Shown: one piece after another, positions 1-7,988 of the stretch | How the letters are laid out: each line of letters starts with the position of its first letter | Numbering within the stretch: position 1 is the first letter of the stretch | Origin: Bacteroidota bacterium | Lineage (GTDB): Bacteria > Bacteroidota > Bacteroidia > Bacteroidales > FEN-979 | Direction of reading: 5' to 3' | DNA: 14,534 bases | NCBI GenBank assembly: GCA_026391755.1 | Contig: JAPLDN010000207.1 | Location: 1-14,534, forward strand | Notes under the pieces: model-generated | Told to the model about the DNA's origin: nothing | The model's database searches: none | Seen by the model: the letters and a program-made list of their open reading frames with translations, nothing else | Position numbers and translations under genes: made by a program

Positions 1-2804
1 GCAGAGTTCAGCACCAGGTCGGCAAGATTCTCATTATAATATTCCTGTTTCAGCGCATATACCGCTTCCTGTCCTTTTTCATTGACAAGTTTCTGATAAA
101 TGGCATCATGCCTGTTATTTGCTTTACTCAGCCGTGCCGAGAATACAAGGCTCAGAGAGTCGAGATATGACCTGAGCTTTGTGCTCAGATCATTTGTAAG
201 CCCCGATGGTGTGATGTCAGGAACCAGCGGGGCCGGACTGAACCCTGCGTCTCTTTCCAGTCCTGTAATTTCGTTACGAAGGATCAGCATGTTTTGCAGG
301 GTCTTTTTATGGTCCTTCTGCCTTACAATGTTCATCCTTGATTCGTCAAGCATCTCCTGAAGCGCCGGAATACGCAGGGCTGTGATATAGGAATAGTTTG
401 AGATTTCCTTGTCGGCCTGGTAAAACTGTTTTTCGTATTTATTGTCCCTGAACTGAGTTACAGCCATGGCTTCAAAACTCCATCGGGAAGCCATCATATC
501 CCCTACAAACGGAACATTGACCCTTGAACTTATTGCCGGATTAAGGTAGTCGAATGAGACTATAGTACCGCTCAGAAGCAGCTGGGGAACCAGTATGAAT
601 GGGATCACGATATAAATGGCAACTATAGAGTCAAGCCCTGAAGATATATTCAGGCCAGCCATATTTGCAAAACACGAAGTGCTGAAAAGTATAAGCCAGT
701 AAGCCATGGTCATGCCTTTAATGCCCAGTATCCAGTCACCGATCAATACATATAACAGGGTTTGAACTGCCGACAGCACGAACAGTAGTATGATCTTTGA
801 ATTCAGGTAACTGCTGCGGCTCAGGTGAAGGAAGGCTTCCCTTTTAAGGATCCTCCTGTCCCTGAATATCTCTTCGGCGCTTACCATCATGCCCAGAAAA
901 AGAGCCACCACAACGCTCATGAACATATAGGCCACAAGGTTCTTGTTATCCCCGAAAAAATAGGAATCACCGCTGTAATATCTTGTCAGGAATGCCAGCA
1001 GGGCAGCAAGGAAGGGAGCTTCAAACAGATTGATAACGAGGTACTGCCGGTTTGTTATTTTGGTCAGAAGGTTCCGCACACCAAAGATTCTGAACTGTTT
1101 CCATCTCCCGGGAACTTTGAAGAAATTCAGAGGGAGTTGTCGTTTTATTCCGGAAAGCTTTAAGCGGGGCTGAATGGTATTCAAGAAATGGGAATACCAT
1201 TCCCCGGGACTGACTTTGCGGTTGACAGTGAGTTTTCCGTATTCGTTCACAGTCCTGGCTTCTGTAATCTGGAGGATCAGTTCAGGATTGACATATCCGC
1301 AGTTCTGACATTCGCTTTCATCGGGATTGGCATGGTTGCTCAGTGTTTTAAAGTAAGTAAGTGCATCAATGGGGTTGCCGTAATAAATCGGATATCCCCC
1401 TTTGTCCATGACCAGCAGTATGTCAAACAGTTTATAAATATCTGATGAAGGCTGATGGATATTCACCACTACAAGCCGGCCTTTCAGGGTTTGTTCCTTA
1501 AGAAGCAGCATCACAAGTTCCGAATCCATGGACGAAAGCCCGGAAGTGGGTTCATCCACGAACAGGACGGAAGGTTCACGTATCAGTTCCAGCGCTATAT
1601 TCAGCCTCTTACGCTGCCCCCCGCTGATGAACTTGTTCAGGGGATCACCCACCCTGAGGTCCTTGATACCGATAAGCCCGATATCTTTCAGAACTTTCAA
1701 AACAGCCTTCATCAGCTGTTTCTTGCTGAAATCCCTGAAACAGAGTTTCGCGTTGAAATAAAGGTTCTCGAAAACAGTCAGTTCCTCAACCAGCAGGTCA
1801 TCCTGGGGCACAAACCCTATCACACCTTCAAGCTCATTATTATTGGTTCCAAGTTTAAACCCGTTAATGAGGATTTCTCCGTTATTAAGGCAAAGGCTTC
1901 CGTTAAATACATTCAGAAGAGTCGATTTGCCGACACCGCTCCCTCCCATGATCCCGATGAGTTCACCCGAGCGTGCAGTAAAACTGAAAGGATGAATACC
2001 ATTAGTGCTGTTTTTGAAGCGGTACTCGATCTCTTTTGCTGTAAATTCTATCTGTATGGTTTTGTCTCCATGCAGGAATTTCGAAGCTATGTCGGAATAA
2101 TAAACCGGGGTGATCTTCAGATTATTCAGGATGGCCCCGTTGGCCAGGAAAAACGAGCGGTAGGGCTGGATAGTGTGTCCGTTCAGGTATAGCTGGTCTT
2201 TCCCGAGGTAACGGGCAAAGAAACGGCGTATGCTTGGGAAAAACAACACCATGATACTTCCATCGAGAAGCTCCCTGAAGATATGTTTAAGGCTGGTGTT
2301 TTCGGGTTGGGCATCGATCAGGAGAAGGTCCTGGGGAAGAATTTTTCCTCCAAACGGGTCCAGGATAAAGTTCAGGGCATTTTCGTATTCGTTATCGGGG
2401 ATGTTGAAAGCCGATTTAAGCAGGGCGGCATAAGATGTCATCTGTTTGCTTTCCTGCAGACCTTTACCTGTTTCGTTCCTCGATATCTCTTCAATGAATT
2501 CAATAAATTTCATAAAGACAATAAGCCTGTCAAGATAAGGGAGGTCCCTTGCGATCTTTTGGCAAATCGTCGATATTTTAGAAGAGATGTCGGGCGGCGG
2601 AGCCCCTGGGGACTCCCCGAAGGGCTGATGAAAGGAAAGTAATTCGTCGAAAAGCTTTAAATATTCTTCAAGTTCCCCGCTGTTAAGCTGATCACGCAGG
2701 TAGGATTCCAGGATGAGCCTGGAGTTTTCAGAAGCCTGCTTCCTCGCCGTTGCTGCAACAGTAGCAAACAGCTGGACCAGGGCCATCAGAATAGGTTCGG
2801 TCAT
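1..2804 (-). CDS. ABCG-like ABC transporter, ATPase fused to ABC-2 type permease (C-terminus off left edge)
   Basis: The frame is open from the ATG at 2804 to the window edge (934 codons, no stop seen). Residues 1-150 are helical and loosely TerB-like; residues 160-260 look beta-rich and may be a regulatory insert. The ATPase domain shows Walker A GGSGVGKST (287-295), Q-loop Q334, signature ISGGQ (393-397), Walker B VLFVDE (D417, E418) and H-loop H450 in IHQPSS, the ABCG/White pattern. A CQNC pair (C499, C502) sits in the linker. Hydrophobic helices run from about 589 to 745, with an ABCG-style connecting segment rich in Arg and Glu after the second. A long polar region then reaches the edge and is probably an extracytoplasmic loop before a last helix. 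The start overlaps the stop of the upstream lipoprotein gene (ATGA), so the two are probably translationally coupled. Export is the family expectation; the substrate is unknown. Confidence 0.9.
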   Translation of the reverse strand, partial: MTEPILMALVQLFATVAATARKQASENSRLILESYLRDQLNSGELEEYLKLFDELLSFHQPFGESPGAPPPDISSKISTICQKIARDLPYLDRLIVFMKFIEFIEEISRNETGKGLQESKQMTSYAALLKSAFNIPDNEYENALNFILDPFGGKILPQDLLLIDAQPENTSLKHIFRELLDGSIMVLFFPSIRRFFARYLGKDQLYLNGHTIQPYRSFFLANGAILNNLKITPVYYSDIASKFLHGDKTIQIEFTAKEIEYRFKNSTNGIHPFSFTARSGELIGIMGGSGVGKSTLLNVFNGSLCLNNGEILINGFKLGTNNNELEGVIGFVPQDDLLVEELTVFENLYFNAKLCFRDFSKKQLMKAVLKVLKDIGLIGIKDLRVGDPLNKFISGGQRKRLNIALELIREPSVLFVDEPTSGLSSMDSELVMLLLKEQTLKGRLVVVNIHQPSSDIYKLFDILLVMDKGGYPIYYGNPIDALTYFKTLSNHANPDESECQNCGYVNPELILQITEARTVNEYGKLTVNRKVSPGEWYSHFLNTIQPRLKLSGIKRQLPLNFFKVPGRWKQFRIFGVRNLLTKITNRQYLVINLFEAPFLAALLAFLTRYYSGDSYFFGDNKNLVAYMFMSVVVALFLGMMVSAEEIFRDRRILKREAFLHLSRSSYLNSKIILLFVLSAVQTLLYVLIGDWILGIKGMTMAYWLILFSTSCFANMAGLNISSGLDSIVAIYIVIPFILVPQLLLSGTIVSFDYLNPAISSRVNVPFVGDMMASRWSFEAMAVTQFRDNKYEKQFYQADKEISNYSYITALRIPALQEMLDESRMNIVRQKDHKKTLQNMLILRNEITGLERDAGFSPAPLVPDITPSGLTNDLSTKLRSYLDSLSLVFSARLSKANNRHDAIYQKLVNEKGQEAVYALKQEYYNENLADLVLNS

Positions 2805-3649
2805 TTGATAAAGGAGTCTCTGACACTCTGGGTCAGATCACCGATCTCAGCTGCTTTTTGCTGGGGCAGTTTCTTGTCTGCTTCCAGTCCGTAATTGGTG
2901 TAAATTGCTTTTAACTTGCTAACCTCATCACCAATTGGTTTGAGTTCCGAGTCCATATTGTAAGCTGTGAGGAGGGTGATCAGCTTGTCAAGGTTATCTT
3001 TCTGCCTGAAAATAACAGTAGATATAGGTTTGTTGTCGGCAGCAACCTGGTTCAGGGATGCAGCGAGATAGAGGGCTTCGACAAAAGTGCCGGTAGCTAC
3101 GAGCACTGCGATCTGGTTACGGTTGTTCTTGCTCAGGAAGTCATTCGTCTTGTTAAAGATCCTGGTTACCAGATTCACCAGGGAGTCTTTATTGTTATTA
3201 AACTTTTTAACCTTGTCGACAATGCCCGGGTCATAAACTCCTGCAATACCGAGGTCGTTTGCAAGCTTACCAGTGCATGCCATGAATTTATTTGTTTCAT
3301 CAACAAAATTGTAGGTTGCCGAATAGGCCAGGTCGGCACTGTATATGCCAAGATTCAGGGCTTTTGCCTTTTCGGTGGAATACTTGCTTAAATTGGCAGG
3401 AGGGTTGGTGATTTTGAATATGTAGCCTGCCTTAGCCCTCTGAAGCATCATGGTGACTTCGAAAGGAGTAGGGAACTGGTAAAGCAGGTTCTTGTTTTCA
3501 GGTGAAAGGGTTACATCTTTCTTAATTGTATCAGCAGCTGACTGATTAGCCTGTTTGTCCTTGTTGGCTCCGTTGTTACAGGAAGTCATTACTGAAATTA
3601 CAGTGAGTGCCAGGAAGAGTCCTGCTAAAATTTTTCTGAATGCTTTCAT
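2801..3649 (-). CDS. Lipoprotein of unknown function, coupled to the ABC exporter
   Basis: The 282-residue protein opens with a lipoprotein signal peptide: basic n-region MKAFRK, a hydrophobic core, and a VMTSC lipobox with the lipidated cysteine at 24. The Asn/Lys-rich tether that follows has no acidic surface-export signal, so a periplasm-facing anchor is likely. The mature part looks mainly helical, with no catalytic motif I recognise. Its TGA stop overlaps the ATG of the ABC transporter gene by four bases, a strong sign that they work together; it may be an accessory or periplasmic partner of the exporter. A Bacteroidetes-type promoter candidate lies just upstream. The gene call is secure, the function unknown. 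Confidence 0.85.
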   Translation of the reverse strand: MKAFRKILAGLFLALTVISVMTSCNNGANKDKQANQSAADTIKKDVTLSPENKNLLYQFPTPFEVTMMLQRAKAGYIFKITNPPANLSKYSTEKAKALNLGIYSADLAYSATYNFVDETNKFMACTGKLANDLGIAGVYDPGIVDKVKKFNNNKDSLVNLVTRIFNKTNDFLSKNNRNQIAVLVATGTFVEALYLAASLNQVAADNKPISTVIFRQKDNLDKLITLLTAYNMDSELKPIGDEVSKLKAIYTNYGLEADKKLPQQKAAEIGDLTQSVRDSFIK

Positions 3650-3675
3650 GTCTTTATTTTTTCTGAATGGAATAG

Positions 3676-3705
3676 CGAATTTACAGGATTTTTTTTAATG
3701 ACAAA
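3676..3705 (-). promoter_or_regulatory. Candidate Bacteroidetes-type promoter for the lipoprotein/ABC exporter operon
   Basis: On the minus strand TTTG (3702-3705) is followed after 18 bases by TAAATTCG (3676-3683), one mismatch from the -7 consensus TAnnTTTG. The spacing is about one base shorter than usual. Transcription would begin about 20 bases before the ATG at 3649. Motif match only. Confidence 0.4.
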
Positions 3706-3724
3706 GTCTTGTTAAAAAAAACAT

Positions 3725-4678
3725 TTACAACTGATGATTGATGATAATTTTATGATTTAAGGGATTTTTTGCAGATTCAAACGCTTTTAAAATGTCAGTG
3801 AAAGCAAATTCCCCCGAAATCAATGGGGAGGGATCGACAAGGTTCCGCTCCAACAAGTTTAGCGCGGGTTTAAATAGTCCGCACCGTGAACCGAGAATAG
3901 TGAATTCATTGATAACAATACTGTTCAGATCGGGTTTCGCAGTATCGGCAACCGTTGTTTTCAATACCAGTGTTCCCCGGGGCCAAAGGTGTTTGAGCGC
4001 AAGCTTGATGCCCTCGGCATTTCCCGTACAGTCGATACATACTTCTGCTTTCTCTCCAGGAAGCAGTTCCTTTAATGACTTTGCATTAAGTCCCAGGCTG
4101 CGGGCAAAAACCGTCTTTTCCGGGATAAGATCAAAAGTAGTATAATCGAAGCCCTGCAGCCTTGCAACCATTGAGACCAGCATTCCAAGTTTCCCTGCCC
4201 CGAAAATAAAAACAGGTTTCGATGGTTTCATATGGAGCTGTTCAAAGATTTCGACAGCCGCTGCAAGTGGTTCGGTAAATACTGCCACAGGGCCCGGGAT
4301 GGAGTCAGGCACTATATGAAGATTTTCGGCCGGAAGGGAAATGAAACCGGCAAAAACACCCTGGTGGCCGTCAATGCCTGTGACGAGTCGGTTTGTGCAA
4401 TGTGTTCGCCTTGAACTAAGGCAGAGATAGCATTTTCCGCAGGAACAATTGATCTCACCAACCACAGTCTTACCACGCAAAGGATGGGACTCTGTTATAA
4501 CCCGGCCAACAAATTCATGTCCCAGCACTCCCCTGAAACCCATATATCCTTTAATGATCTCGAGATCGGTATTACAAATGGAGGAGTAAAGAATTTTAAC
4601 CAGGACTTCCCCTGCTGCCGGTTCGGGAACAGGGACATCCTTCAGTAAAAGTTCGTTTTCAAAAATCAAAGCCTGCAT
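3725..4678 (-). CDS. Zinc-dependent medium-chain alcohol/polyol dehydrogenase
   Basis: This is an NAD(P)-dependent oxidoreductase of the MDR (zinc alcohol dehydrogenase) superfamily, 317 residues from the ATG at 4678. A TTG two codons upstream keeps the frame open, but family members start like MQALIFEN, so the ATG is preferred. Catalytic zinc ligands are visible as C35 (SSICNTD) and H54-E55 (LGHEF), with E136 in TEPLA. The structural zinc lobe has C80, C83, C86 and C94 in the canonical spacing, plus an extra C78. The Rossmann motif GAGKLG is at 160-165, and D183 at the end of the second strand suggests NAD. The protein is shorter than typical members (about 340-350). It resembles the threonine/sorbitol dehydrogenase branch, but the substrate cannot be assigned. 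It is divergent from the sensing/transport operon and may share its control region. Confidence 0.88.
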   Translation of the reverse strand: MQALIFENELLLKDVPVPEPAAGEVLVKILYSSICNTDLEIIKGYMGFRGVLGHEFVGRVITESHPLRGKTVVGEINCSCGKCYLCLSSRRTHCTNRLVTGIDGHQGVFAGFISLPAENLHIVPDSIPGPVAVFTEPLAAAVEIFEQLHMKPSKPVFIFGAGKLGMLVSMVARLQGFDYTTFDLIPEKTVFARSLGLNAKSLKELLPGEKAEVCIDCTGNAEGIKLALKHLWPRGTLVLKTTVADTAKPDLNSIVINEFTILGSRCGLFKPALNLLERNLVDPSPLISGEFAFTDILKAFESAKNPLNHKIIINHQL

Positions 4679-4687
4679 GATCAATTT

Positions 4688-4720
4688 ATTGAATTGGATA
4701 ACGAAAATAGTTTAATTTTA
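4688..4720 (+). promoter_or_regulatory. Weak candidate promoter for the binding-protein/sensor/transporter operon
   Basis: TAATTTTA (4713-4720) differs from the Bacteroidetes -7 box TAnnTTTG only at the last base. An ATTG (4688-4691) lies 21 bases upstream as a poor -33 element. Transcription would start near 4727, inside the palindrome and about 24 bases before the ATG at 4751. Low confidence, since AT-rich DNA yields such matches by chance. Confidence 0.25.
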
Positions 4721-4732
4721 CATGTAAATAAA
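4702..4732 (-). promoter_or_regulatory. Candidate promoter for the dehydrogenase gene
   Basis: On the minus strand TTTA (4729-4732) and TATTTTCG (4702-4709) are separated by 19 bases, near the Bacteroidetes -33/-7 arrangement with one mismatch in each box. The predicted start is about 17 bases before the ATG at 4678. The 12-bp palindrome falls entirely inside the spacer. Confidence 0.3.
4717..4728. promoter_or_regulatory. Perfect 12-bp palindrome, candidate operator
   Basis: TTTACATGTAAA is its own reverse complement and is centred between 4722 and 4723, in the middle of the 72-bp gap between the divergent dehydrogenase and binding-protein genes. It overlaps the candidate promoter elements of both directions, where a dimeric regulator could act. 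No regulator is encoded next to it. Operator function is inference. Confidence 0.35.
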
Positions 4733-4750
4733 GCAAATTTTCAAAGCTGT

Positions 4751-5818
4751 ATGCGTTTATACAAACACCGGTACAGTTACTCTTTCCTTCTGCTGAGTGT
4801 GCTCATGTTTCTTATTCCTTCTTCCTGTAAGCAAAAAGGGAAAGAAGTTAATTCCGGTTCAACAGCTACCCGGGAAATGAGTACGCCTGGCGGAAGCCTT
4901 AAAAAGATAAGTGTTTATCCATACTGGGTCACAACCTGCCAGTTCGCAGGGTATTATGTCGGGAGAGAAAAGGGTATATTCAAAAAGCATGGCATAGACC
5001 TGGATATCCTTGAATACAAACCCTTTGTTACTACCGATGCCATTATCAAACAGGGACAGGCCGACTTTGCGATCCTATGGCTTGTCAATGCCATCCAGAT
5101 GAGAAGCAGCGGTGTAAACATCGTCAATATTGCCCAGTTCTCAACCCGTTCATCTCTTATGCTCCTTGCAAAGAAATCGAGCGGAATAGAAAAAATCGGG
5201 GACCTTAACGGAAAACGTGCAGGCATTTGGGATGGCTATGAACTTCAGCCCAGGGCCTTATTTGCAAAATATAACCTGAACACCGAAATTGTTCCCATCG
5301 GGAGCACCAATAACCTTTTTCTGCAGGGTGGAATTGATGTTATCAATGCCAACTGGTTTGATGAGTATCATGCCATTATCAACAGCGGGTATAATGAAAA
5401 TGAACTGGTACCTTTCTTTTTTGCAGACTATGGTTTGAATTTTCTTGAGGACGGGATCTATTGCCTTGAGGATAAAATCAAAGCTGATCCGGGAATATGC
5501 GTTGAATTTGTCAAGGCAAGCATTGAATCCTGGGAATATGCCCTGAACCATCCCGATGAGAGCGTGCAAATTATCCTTAAATACCAAAGAGCCCGGAAAA
5601 TGGCGGCTAACAGCTCTCACCAATACTGGATGATCAGGCGTTACAAGGACCTGTATTTGCCAGCCGGCAGGACTGCCATGAACATCAGGCTTTCCCAAAA
5701 CGATTATTTGTCGAATGCAAAAATATTACTGGAAAGTAAACAGATCAGCAAGATCCCCGATTTCAAACTTTTTTTCAGGCCCTATTCAAGCCTGCTTCAC
5801 CCTTCAACTGAAAAGTAG
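4751..5818 (+). CDS. NMT1/THI5-like ABC substrate-binding lipoprotein
   Basis: This is a periplasmic solute-binding protein of the NMT1/THI5 (SsuA/TauA/ThiY-like) family, 355 residues from the ATG at 4751. The frame also opens at 4694, but the later ATG places a basic n-region, a hydrophobic stretch and a lipobox (IPSSC, lipidated C26) correctly at the N-terminus. The family hallmark is W59 followed by QFAGYY (64-69) and an EKGIFKKHGIDL-type segment, then the QGQADFAI lobe-1 motif. Later come GDLNGKRAGIWDGYE and an NWFDEYH stretch resembling the pyrimidine/thiamine-precursor binding branch. It is the first gene of the operon, nine bases before the histidine kinase. No cognate SsuC/ThiX-type permease lies beside it. 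It may deliver ligand to the downstream permease or to the kinase sensor domain. Ligand unknown. Confidence 0.87.
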   Translation: MRLYKHRYSYSFLLLSVLMFLIPSSCKQKGKEVNSGSTATREMSTPGGSLKKISVYPYWVTTCQFAGYYVGREKGIFKKHGIDLDILEYKPFVTTDAIIKQGQADFAILWLVNAIQMRSSGVNIVNIAQFSTRSSLMLLAKKSSGIEKIGDLNGKRAGIWDGYELQPRALFAKYNLNTEIVPIGSTNNLFLQGGIDVINANWFDEYHAIINSGYNENELVPFFFADYGLNFLEDGIYCLEDKIKADPGICVEFVKASIESWEYALNHPDESVQIILKYQRARKMAANSSHQYWMIRRYKDLYLPAGRTAMNIRLSQNDYLSNAKILLESKQISKIPDFKLFFRPYSSLLHPSTEK

Positions 5819-5827
5819 ACTGACCCT

Positions 5828-7957
5828 ATGACCCAACCCAGGCGGAAAAATATAAGGCACAGCCTTGCTTTTAAATTGATACTCTTCATTTTTCTGTCTA
5901 TTTCGGCCATCATGGTTATAATCTTCGTTTATGATTATAAAGTGACCAAAACCCTGGTCGTAAAGAACCTGAGGAGCATTGCATACGAAATGACGAGCAA
6001 CGCAGTGCTGAAGATAGACAAGGTGCTTTCAAAGATCCAGGCCATCCCCGCGAATTATTCCGCTCTCATACTTTCAGAGCTCGGGAATGAGGAAAAAATG
6101 AAATACCTGTTGAAACAAATGGTCGAAAGCAATAATGATATTTTCGGAGCAGCACTTGCCTTCGAGCCTTATTTCAAGTCGCCTGCGGAAAAATACTATT
6201 CCTTCTATTATTACCGTGACAGCTACCGTTTGAAGTTCATTCATCTTGGCAGCGACACGTATAATTATTTTACCATGGACTGGTACCAGATACCCAGGGA
6301 ACTCGGGCAGTCGCAATGGTGTGAGCCGTATTTTGATGAAGGAGGGGGCAATTCGCTGATGTCAACCTATTCGGTTCCGCTTTACATAACCGAACCGGGT
6401 CACAAAAAATTTATCGGCATTCTCACAGTGGATGTATCCCTTCAGCATCTCCAGCAGATCGTCAATGCCATAAAAGTATATCAAACAGGATATGGTTATA
6501 TGATATCCCGCACTGGAACGATTGTCACCCACAAAAGGAAAGAGGAAATTATGAATGAATCTATTTTCTCTATAGCCGACAATAAAGAACTGCCACAATT
6601 GCGCGAGATAGGGAAAAAAATGATCAAGGGCGAGAAGGGATTTGCCGAGATCCCCTACAAAAATTATGTTACAGGCAAGGACAGTTGGATTTCCTATGCA
6701 CCCGTTCCTTCCAACGGCTGGTCGGTAGCCATTATCTTCCCTGTGGATGAGTTTATGGCCGATGCCGACTCTTTATACAGGCACCTTGTCGAACTGGCAA
6801 CCGCCGGTCTTTTTGTGATTTTCATCGTTATCCTGCTGATTTCACGATCCATCACTGGTTCCTTAAGGCGGTTAACAGCTGCAGTTGAGCAGTTTGCCGA
6901 AGGGGATTTCAATGTGCAGCTTCCCCCTATCAGGTCAAAAGACGAGATAGGCCGCCTTAACAACACTTTCATTTACATGCAGGAAACGCTCGCTAAAACC
7001 ATTCATGACCTGCAAAAAACCACTGATGAACTCAGGGTCTCCCATGAACAACTTGCAGAATATAACAGGACACTGGAGCAGAAAGTGGATGAACGCACTT
7101 CCGAACTGAATGCCAAACACCTGGAACTCGACGCCGCTTTCAACCGATTAAAAGCCGCCCAGGCACAGTTGGTCCAGTCGGAGAAAATGGCCTCCCTCGG
7201 CCAGCTTACCGCCGGTATCGCCCATGAGATCAAGAACCCCCTTAATTTTATCAATAATTTCTCGGAACTGTCAGTTGAGCTTGTTCAGGAAATCATTGCC
7301 GAAACCGATAAATTTTCAGCCTCTGTCGGTGAAAAAGAAGCTGACTATATCCTAAGCATTTTAAGGGATGTTGAAGGCAATGTTAAAAAGATCCATGACC
7401 ATGGAAAGAGGGCGGATAGCATTATCCGCGGAATGCTGCTTCATTCCCGCGGCAAGTCGGGCGAACGCATGCCTACCGATATCAATGCCCTTCTGGCCGA
7501 ATATGTGAACCTCGGGTACCACGGGATGCGGGCTTCCGATTCATCCTTCAACATCAAAATAGAAAGCGATTACGACCCGGAATTGAAACAGGTCAATGTG
7601 ATCCCCCAGGATCTTAGCAGGGTATTTCTGAACATGATCAATAACGCTTGCTATTCGACACATCAGAAAAAGAAGGAATTCAAGGATACCTACTTCCCAA
7701 TTCTGAAAGTATCAACAAAAGACCTGGGCGATAAAGTTGAAATCAGGATATGGGACAACGGCAAAGGGATGCCAAAAGCGGTTATCGAAAAAATCTTTAA
7801 TCCATTTTATACTACCAAACCGGCTGGGTCGGGCACCGGGCTGGGATTGTCGATCAGTTTCGATATTATTGTCCAGGAGCACCAGGGAAAGATAGAGGTT
7901 GATTCGAAGGAAGGTGAATATGCCGAATTCGTGATCACCATCCCGAAAACTGTTTAG
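5828..7957 (+). CDS. Membrane histidine kinase with Cache-like sensor domain
   Basis: This 709-residue sensor kinase has, in order: TM1 (about 14-36); an extracytoplasmic Cache-type domain (about 40-318) with DWY, WCEPYFDE and STYSVPLY segments typical of double Cache sensors; TM2 (about 321-341); HAMP (about 342-395); a coiled coil (about 395-455); a HisKA domain with H466 in GIAHEIKNPL; and a HATPase domain with N-box NMINNA (602-607), G1 DNGKGM (D643) and G2 GSGTGLGL (667-674). All residues needed for autophosphorylation appear intact. The start follows the binding-protein stop by nine bases, and the response regulator follows 31 bases after the stop, so they are probably cotranscribed. 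It probably phosphorylates the adjacent REC-PP2C protein. The Cache domain may bind the small molecule directly or contact a loaded binding protein; the ligand is not readable from sequence. Confidence 0.93.
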   Translation: MTQPRRKNIRHSLAFKLILFIFLSISAIMVIIFVYDYKVTKTLVVKNLRSIAYEMTSNAVLKIDKVLSKIQAIPANYSALILSELGNEEKMKYLLKQMVESNNDIFGAALAFEPYFKSPAEKYYSFYYYRDSYRLKFIHLGSDTYNYFTMDWYQIPRELGQSQWCEPYFDEGGGNSLMSTYSVPLYITEPGHKKFIGILTVDVSLQHLQQIVNAIKVYQTGYGYMISRTGTIVTHKRKEEIMNESIFSIADNKELPQLREIGKKMIKGEKGFAEIPYKNYVTGKDSWISYAPVPSNGWSVAIIFPVDEFMADADSLYRHLVELATAGLFVIFIVILLISRSITGSLRRLTAAVEQFAEGDFNVQLPPIRSKDEIGRLNNTFIYMQETLAKTIHDLQKTTDELRVSHEQLAEYNRTLEQKVDERTSELNAKHLELDAAFNRLKAAQAQLVQSEKMASLGQLTAGIAHEIKNPLNFINNFSELSVELVQEIIAETDKFSASVGEKEADYILSILRDVEGNVKKIHDHGKRADSIIRGMLLHSRGKSGERMPTDINALLAEYVNLGYHGMRASDSSFNIKIESDYDPELKQVNVIPQDLSRVFLNMINNACYSTHQKKKEFKDTYFPILKVSTKDLGDKVEIRIWDNGKGMPKAVIEKIFNPFYTTKPAGSGTGLGLSISFDIIVQEHQGKIEVDSKEGEYAEFVITIPKTV

Positions 7958-7988
7958 TGAATATTGTATCAAACGAAAGAAAAGGAAT

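Noticed and set aside
1455..2192. Plus-strand open frame of 245 codons
   Set aside because: It is antisense to the ATPase domain of the minus-strand ABC transporter, whose Walker A, signature, Walker B and H-loop are all intact; the plus-strand translation has no recognisable family features.
3650..3724. Intrinsic terminator for the dehydrogenase in the 75-bp gap
   Set aside because: Only a 4-bp TTGT/ACAA pairing around a T-run is present, too weak to support a terminator.
4679..4684. TTG start for the dehydrogenase two codons upstream of the ATG
   Set aside because: The ATG at 4678 gives the usual family N-terminus and is the stronger initiation codon.
4694..4750. Longer N-terminus for the NMT1-like protein
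   Set aside because: The 19 extra residues would precede the basic n-region of the lipoprotein signal peptide, and the added stretch overlaps the palindrome and promoter region.
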